Notes under the pieces: generated by a model
Told to the model about the DNA's origin: nothing
What the model saw: the letters and a program-made list of their open reading frames with translations, nothing else
Databases searched by the model: none
NCBI GenBank assembly: GCA_964551015.1
Contig: CAZKBP010000053.1
Span: 1 to 28,722, forward strand
Direction: 5' to 3'
DNA: 28,722 nucleotides
DNA from: CAZKBP01 sp964551015
GTDB lineage: Bacteria; Bacteroidota; Bacteroidia; Cytophagales; Microscillaceae
Made by a program: the position numbers and the translations under genes
Part shown: positions 24,682-28,722 of the stretch, one piece after another
Position numbering within the stretch: position 1 is the first letter of the stretch
Layout of the letters: each line of letters begins with the position of its first letter

Positions 24682-25086
24682 CTAGATTTTCTGTAAATGC
24701 TTATTAATGGTTCTAGCCATCTCCGAAAAAAGCACATAGCGATCAAACCTATCTAAGATCACCCGATTTCTGCCGTCTACTAAAAGAATTTGACCAGTTT
24801 GTTGATTTTTTCGGATGAGAGATTTCACCCGAAGCGCAGAAGCCATCAACCAAGCTTGGTGAGTGGTTGCTGTATCGCTAAAATCCAATTTGAGAAACAA
24901 TACCCGGTCGCCCTCGAAGCGATCTTTTAGGCTAGAAAATTTAGGATCAATCGTCTGGCTATCAGGGCAATGACTCGAGTGTATTTTCAAGACCAAAAGA
25001 GCCTTAGGTCTTGTTTTAGGCAGAAAACCAAACAATTCTAAAACATTCTGATACAATCTATCCAATCCTGCACTTGGTCGGTTCAT
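24682..25086 (-). CDS. Thioredoxin-fold protein with CPDS (CXXS) motif
   Basis: A 134-aa protein without a signal peptide. Residues ~28-115 follow a thioredoxin-like pattern: strand ALLVLKIHSS, then HCPDSQTIDPKFSSLKDRF at the active-site helix, strand RVLFLKLDF, and strands ILLVDGRNRVILDRF. The active site is C40-P-D-S43, a monothiol CXXS, and the cis-Pro expected before ILLVD is replaced (TGQILLVD). So disulfide reductase activity is unlikely; a structural or S-nitroso/glutathionyl-sensing role is possible. It lies between the LytTR regulator (350-bp gap) and the degenerate receiver on the same strand. The fold assignment is by eye. Confidence 0.55.
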   Translation of the reverse strand: MNRPSAGLDRLYQNVLELFGFLPKTRPKALLVLKIHSSHCPDSQTIDPKFSSLKDRFEGDRVLFLKLDFSDTATTHQAWLMASALRVKSLIRKNQQTGQILLVDGRNRVILDRFDRYVLFSEMARTINKHLQKI

Positions 25087-25437
25087 AATTTATAGTTTTG
25101 ACCTAAGAGAGGGCTTGAGTTTCATCCTTCGTTTTTGTGATGGCTCTTTTTCCCGCATGCTTCAGCTATTTTTTGCGACGTACCTCGGGGTATGCCGTTC
25201 AAAAGGAGCTTCATCTGCTAGAAAAATAGCTCATAACCAATTTCTAAAATAAAACCCAAACTGTCTCTAAGCAAAGACAACTCAAAGCTTCTCGAAATTT
25301 AAGCTTTTTCGGGCAAAACCAATAAGACAATTTGTAAAAAGTCTTTTCTACCCTGTGATTTGTCCATTTTTGTTTGTGGGGAAAGGAACTCGATTCCGCA
25401 TCCTTGGTTCTTCAGGTCAGGTCTTGACTATCCATAC
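25087..25437. other. 350-bp intergenic region
   Basis: No gene is seen. It contains a 7-bp inverted repeat AAAGCTT/AAGCTTT (25284-25307, loop 10). This region should contain the promoter of the thioredoxin-like gene and any terminator of the kinase/regulator operon, but neither can be assigned with confidence. Confidence 0.4.
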
Positions 25438-26226
25438 TTATTTGAGTCTTAGTAGCGTAAGCACTTCTTGCCGATAAGAATCGCTCAATGGAATATCTAC
25501 GGGGCGGGCATTGCGGTCGTCATTTTTCTCCAAAAAGAGGGTATTCCCATCCACGGCGGCTACCTTGTCAATATTGATAGCATAGGAGCGGTCGGTACGA
25601 ATGATCTTGGGATGCTTGAGCTTCTCGAGAAAGTTTTTCAAATTTTGAGATTTGATAGAAACCAACTGATTATCCACCGTAATGATGTGGCAGCCAGACC
25701 CATCTGCTTTCAAATAGAGAATTTCCTCAATAAAGATTCTTACCCAGCGGCCTTCTAGTTTGACAAAAATGCGATCACTGGCCACATTGTAATCATCTGG
25801 TTGGGCTTCACTTTCTTCGGTGTTTTGCTCAGCAGGATTTTTGGTATGATTGTAAAGTGCCAACTCGATGGCAATTTTCAACCTTTCTTCAGAAAAAGGC
25901 TTGAGTATATAATTGACCGGATGAGTTTTCTTGGCTCTATCGAGCAACTCACGCTCAAAGTGGGCAGTGAGAAAAATCACGGGGATGTTTTGAATTTTTT
26001 TGATCTTTTCGGCCGTCTCAATCCCGTCCATGTAGCCATTGATCTTGATATCACAGAGTGCGAGGTCAGGCGGTTCTTGGGTCATGGCTTTGAGTGCTTC
26101 TTCCCCAGAACTCACGGTACGAGTTACATGGTAGCCAAACTCTTCCAGAGTTTCTTTGATATCCAAGGCGATTTCTGCTTCATCCTCAAGGACTAAAATT
26201 TTCACGGCTGTTTTGTCTTTGCCCAT
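25438..26226 (-). CDS. LytTR-family response regulator
   Basis: A 262-aa transcription factor. The N-terminal receiver (about 7-125) is complete: Glu14-Asp15 in VLEDEAE, phosphoacceptor Asp59 in LALCDIKI, Thr87 in IFLTAHFE and Lys109 in YILKPF. A short acidic linker (NPAEQNTEESEAQPDD) leads to a LytTR DNA-binding domain (about 150-258) with IFIEEILYLKADGSGCHIIT, the KNFLEKL region and the typical RTDRSYAINIDKV segment. It follows the histidine kinase after 107 bp on the same strand, so the two form a cognate pair. Targets are unknown. Confidence 0.92.
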   Translation of the reverse strand: MGKDKTAVKILVLEDEAEIALDIKETLEEFGYHVTRTVSSGEEALKAMTQEPPDLALCDIKINGYMDGIETAEKIKKIQNIPVIFLTAHFERELLDRAKKTHPVNYILKPFSEERLKIAIELALYNHTKNPAEQNTEESEAQPDDYNVASDRIFVKLEGRWVRIFIEEILYLKADGSGCHIITVDNQLVSIKSQNLKNFLEKLKHPKIIRTDRSYAINIDKVAAVDGNTLFLEKNDDRNARPVDIPLSDSYRQEVLTLLRLK

Positions 26227-26333
26227 AAGTGTAAGGAGGGATTATTCTATAATTAAATTAAATGATGATCAGCTTTATTTTTATTTTATACGACAGAAAA
26301 AAAGTTGGTGTAAGACTCCTTGCATTTTACGGG

Positions 26334-28118
26334 TTATTTCATCTTGAGGGTCATCTCGAATTTAGTGCCCTGTTGGCTACTCATCTGAAAACTACCTTCC
26401 AGCATTTTGGTGATCAGACTGACCAGCTTGAGGCCAGAAGATTTTGCTTCTTCCAGATTGAAGTTGGATGGAATGCCTTTTCCGTTGTCCTGTATTTTCA
26501 AGAAAAAAGTTTTATCCCGCAGTAGCTTGATTTCTACTCTGAGTTCTGGATCGTGTACATCCTCAAAGGCATACTTGAGGGAGTTCGTTACTAACTCATT
26601 GACGATTAAGCCAAAATACACCGCGTGTTTGTGCGCAATTTCAATATTCGGAGCCTCGATAAGAATACGAATTCCTTTCTCACTAAAGCCATAGAGCTTT
26701 TCTAGGGTGTCTGTAATATTGCTGAGATAATCGTGAAGTTTGGTAATCCGTGAGTCATTTTTACTATAAAGTCCTACGTGTACCGTAGCGATATCTAAGA
26801 CACGTTTGTTGATTTCTCGCAGGGCGTTTTTCGCATTCTCATCGGGCAGCCTCCTGATTTTGCGCTTGAGCATACTAGAAATCACTTGTAAATTATTGGT
26901 AACTCGATGATTAAGCTCTCTGAGTAAGAATTCAATGAAGCGATTGCGGCGATCGAGTTCCGTAGCTTGGTTGGCGATTTTTTTATTAATATAAAAGTAA
27001 TAATAACTCAGCGAACTCAGTACAATCATCACGATGAGAAGCGAAAGAATAATAATCGTTTTGTTCTTATTGGCTAATTCAGCTTTGACCAGTTCTTTTT
27101 CTTTTTCTGCGAGTGCTTTTTCCGTTTCCGCGAGTCTTTTTTCGGCTTGTAGTACCGTGCTGAGCGAATCTCCGGCCACTCGGCCACGGATTCTGTCCAT
27201 TTCTGCCCGGAGCTCCGTGATGTAGTCTGCATATTTATTCAAGCTATCTTTGAGAGAGCGAATTTCTTCGGTACTGAGATTCCTGAAGTCAATTTGATCC
27301 ATCTTGTCAATAAATTCTCTAAATCTACGATCAATTCTGGCTTCTTTAGAATCGCCAGACTCATTCCTGGGGATTTCTATGTCTGGGTCTTTTCCTTCGT
27401 TCTCTACGTTTGTACGGACTTCGGGTGAATTTTCTAAATAAGGAGAAGGATAATTGCTAAAAACAATCGGCTGGCGGTTTCTAAAGTCCGCCAAATTATT
27501 AAAGGGAATCACTTCCAGAAATTCTTCCTTGGTCAGAACCAAGTGAAAAGCTCGTTGAGGATCAAACTGATTATCAGGCAAATAGATTTCAAATCTACCT
27601 TCATAATCCGTGTTGTCGTGAATTTGCTCCAATCCTTCAATTTTTACCTCTACATCACTAATTGGGCTTCCCTCCTGAGCTACTTGGCCATTGAGCGCGT
27701 AAGTACCCGAATTGGAGAGCATGGATGTGTTGGCCGCTACTTTCTTACTCAAATAGATTTGAACGGGCCTATTGAGCATGCTCTTGCGATACACCAAGTA
27801 AGGAACCCGACGGCTGGAGCCACGGTCGCTCAGCATTTCGTATTGCTCCATCTCAGCGACCAATCTCGCTTCTTGATCCACGAGGGAGCTCATCAGTGCA
27901 AATTGCCCCTGAGCGTTGGTAACCGCCCAGTTTCTTGGGTTACTTTTCAGATAAACCTTAGCTCCTTGGATAGGAATGTAAATGATTTTGCCGTCAGGGC
28001 GGATGGCCTTTTCTTCCACCACTCCACGAATCTGAAAAGACTGCGCTGGTAGTGCGCCACTGTTCCAGAGAAGACAGTATCCTAAGAAACTTAGCAGCGT
28101 TTTGAATACTATTCGCAT
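26334..28118 (-). CDS. Membrane histidine kinase with carboxypeptidase-regulatory-like sensor domains
   Basis: A 594-aa sensor kinase from the ATG at 28118, chosen because it gives a clean signal peptide (MRIVFKTLLSFLGYCLL...ALPAQ); the longer frame begins with GTG at 28163. Two carboxypeptidase-regulatory-like beta-sandwich repeats occupy about 30-115 (GAKVYLKSNPRNWAVTNAQG) and 135-215 (ISDVEVKIEGLEQIHDNTDYEG). A coiled coil (about 255-350) leads into one transmembrane helix (about 355-377). The cytoplasmic part has a HisKA_2 dimerisation motif, LLRELNHRVTNNLQ, with phosphorylated His404. The HATPase has Asn512 (N box, NELVTNSLKYAF) and DNGKGIP at 544. It should phosphorylate the LytTR regulator downstream. 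The periplasmic sensor ligand is unknown. Confidence 0.9.
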   Translation of the reverse strand: MRIVFKTLLSFLGYCLLWNSGALPAQSFQIRGVVEEKAIRPDGKIIYIPIQGAKVYLKSNPRNWAVTNAQGQFALMSSLVDQEARLVAEMEQYEMLSDRGSSRRVPYLVYRKSMLNRPVQIYLSKKVAANTSMLSNSGTYALNGQVAQEGSPISDVEVKIEGLEQIHDNTDYEGRFEIYLPDNQFDPQRAFHLVLTKEEFLEVIPFNNLADFRNRQPIVFSNYPSPYLENSPEVRTNVENEGKDPDIEIPRNESGDSKEARIDRRFREFIDKMDQIDFRNLSTEEIRSLKDSLNKYADYITELRAEMDRIRGRVAGDSLSTVLQAEKRLAETEKALAEKEKELVKAELANKNKTIIILSLLIVMIVLSSLSYYYFYINKKIANQATELDRRNRFIEFLLRELNHRVTNNLQVISSMLKRKIRRLPDENAKNALREINKRVLDIATVHVGLYSKNDSRITKLHDYLSNITDTLEKLYGFSEKGIRILIEAPNIEIAHKHAVYFGLIVNELVTNSLKYAFEDVHDPELRVEIKLLRDKTFFLKIQDNGKGIPSNFNLEEAKSSGLKLVSLITKMLEGSFQMSSQQGTKFEMTLKMK

Positions 28119-28163
28119 ATTTGAATCATCAATCGTACTGATATTCACTAAGATAATCTTCAC

Positions 28164-28722
28164 TCGGCTTATTTCAAAGCATCCATTTTAATTAAGTATC
28201 GCTATTTCGCAAGATGATTTTTGAAATTACTTTACTTTGGAGGGATGATTGTTTCAAAAAAAGACCGAATCTCATTTATGGAAAGCAAATGAGAAGCAAA
28301 ATCCCGCTTTGCTGGCGATTTGAAGCTATTTACTGGTTTCACCTGGATGGGAATGGAATAAATTTTCCGAACTAGCCAAGTAAGTAAAAATGAAACTATG
28401 GTAAATTTTACCCCATTATGGTTACTTGTCTTCGGTAAAAAACTGCTCATAGGCGTCTTTTGGACTGAATACGGGAGAGAAAATCATAAAACCCAGCATA
28501 ATCTAAAAAAACTTACACACGTGTCAAAACTGTCTAAAATTCTTCCTCTTGGATTCTCATTCCAATATTGAGACTTAGAGAAAACGCTGAAATAGGGTCA
28601 ATTTCCACAAAGCCTTAAAAACCAACCATTTACATTCAAAAATTTCATCTGGCATAACATTAGCCTTAGGAAAAGTGAAATTCAACACAAAACCTAGCAG
28701 ACTACTAAATTTTCACAAAAAT
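28164..28722. other. AT-rich right edge, no convincing gene
   Basis: No reliable coding region. It contains an 8-bp inverted repeat TCTCATTT/AAATGAGA (28270-28294) and a palindrome GGTAAATTTTACC (28400-28412). The promoter of the kinase operon probably lies in the first 100 bases. Confidence 0.4.

Noticed and set aside
28232..28450. Minus-strand ORF of 72 codons at the right edge
   Set aside because: AT-rich, no recognisable domain, no context; it spans palindromes and looks like chance.
1..28722. Search by eye for tRNA, rRNA, CRISPR arrays, insertion sequences and riboswitches
   Set aside because: No cloverleaf, conserved rRNA core, regularly spaced repeats, transposase or known riboswitch motif was recognised; a covariance-model scan would be needed to exclude small structured RNAs.

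Overview
The window looks like chromosomal DNA of a Bacteroidota bacterium. The signs are an AT-leaning composition, start codons without clear Shine-Dalgarno sequences, a two-component pair of the type common in that phylum (a kinase with carboxypeptidase-regulatory-like domains and a LytTR regulator), an exported CHAT/TPR protein family, and a remnant of a type IX secretion (T9SS) C-terminal sorting domain. Genus cannot be told from the sequence alone. No rRNA, tRNA, CRISPR array, transposase or phage gene was seen.

Layout. Positions 300-4450 hold a DUF1206 membrane protein convergent with a DUF2383-like helical-bundle protein, each with its own terminator. Next come an AI-2E/PerM-family permease, a stand-alone S24 peptidase without a DNA-binding domain, and a small putative lipoprotein. 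Positions 4570-6410 form a TetR-regulated unit: a TetR repressor, an FMN-binding split-barrel protein and a small CxC protein. Near-identical operator-like palindromes lie just upstream of the first two genes.

Positions 6418-20279 are the centre of interest. A leftward operon encodes an exported M48-like metalloprotease with TPR-like repeats, an ECF-type sigma factor and a single-pass membrane anti-sigma-like protein. It is divergent from three tandem genes for very large exported proteins (1062, 1095 and 1204 aa). All three share one architecture: signal peptide, MORN-like N-terminal domain, 9, 10 or 12 TPRs, and a C-terminal CHAT caspase-like protease with intact His/Cys. A 13-bp motif, AGGGkGTAACAAA, occurs once on each strand of the divergent intergenic region, facing both transcription units. 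I infer a candidate envelope-located proteolytic signalling system in which sigma, anti-sigma, the metalloprotease and the CHAT proteins may be coupled. No single step of that is proven by the sequence.

Positions 20389-24040 carry a VOC-family protein, a CPA1-type Na+/H+ antiporter, a broken T9SS-sorted protein (frameshift inside a 5-bp tandem repeat) with a hairpin-rich 3' tract, and a haloalkane dehalogenase (HLD-I type). Positions 24144-28118 are a leftward signalling cluster: a HisKA_2-type histidine kinase, a LytTR response regulator, a thioredoxin-fold protein with a CPDS (CXXS) motif, and a receiver-only protein that lacks the key acidic pair and lysine. The last ~600 bases show no convincing gene.
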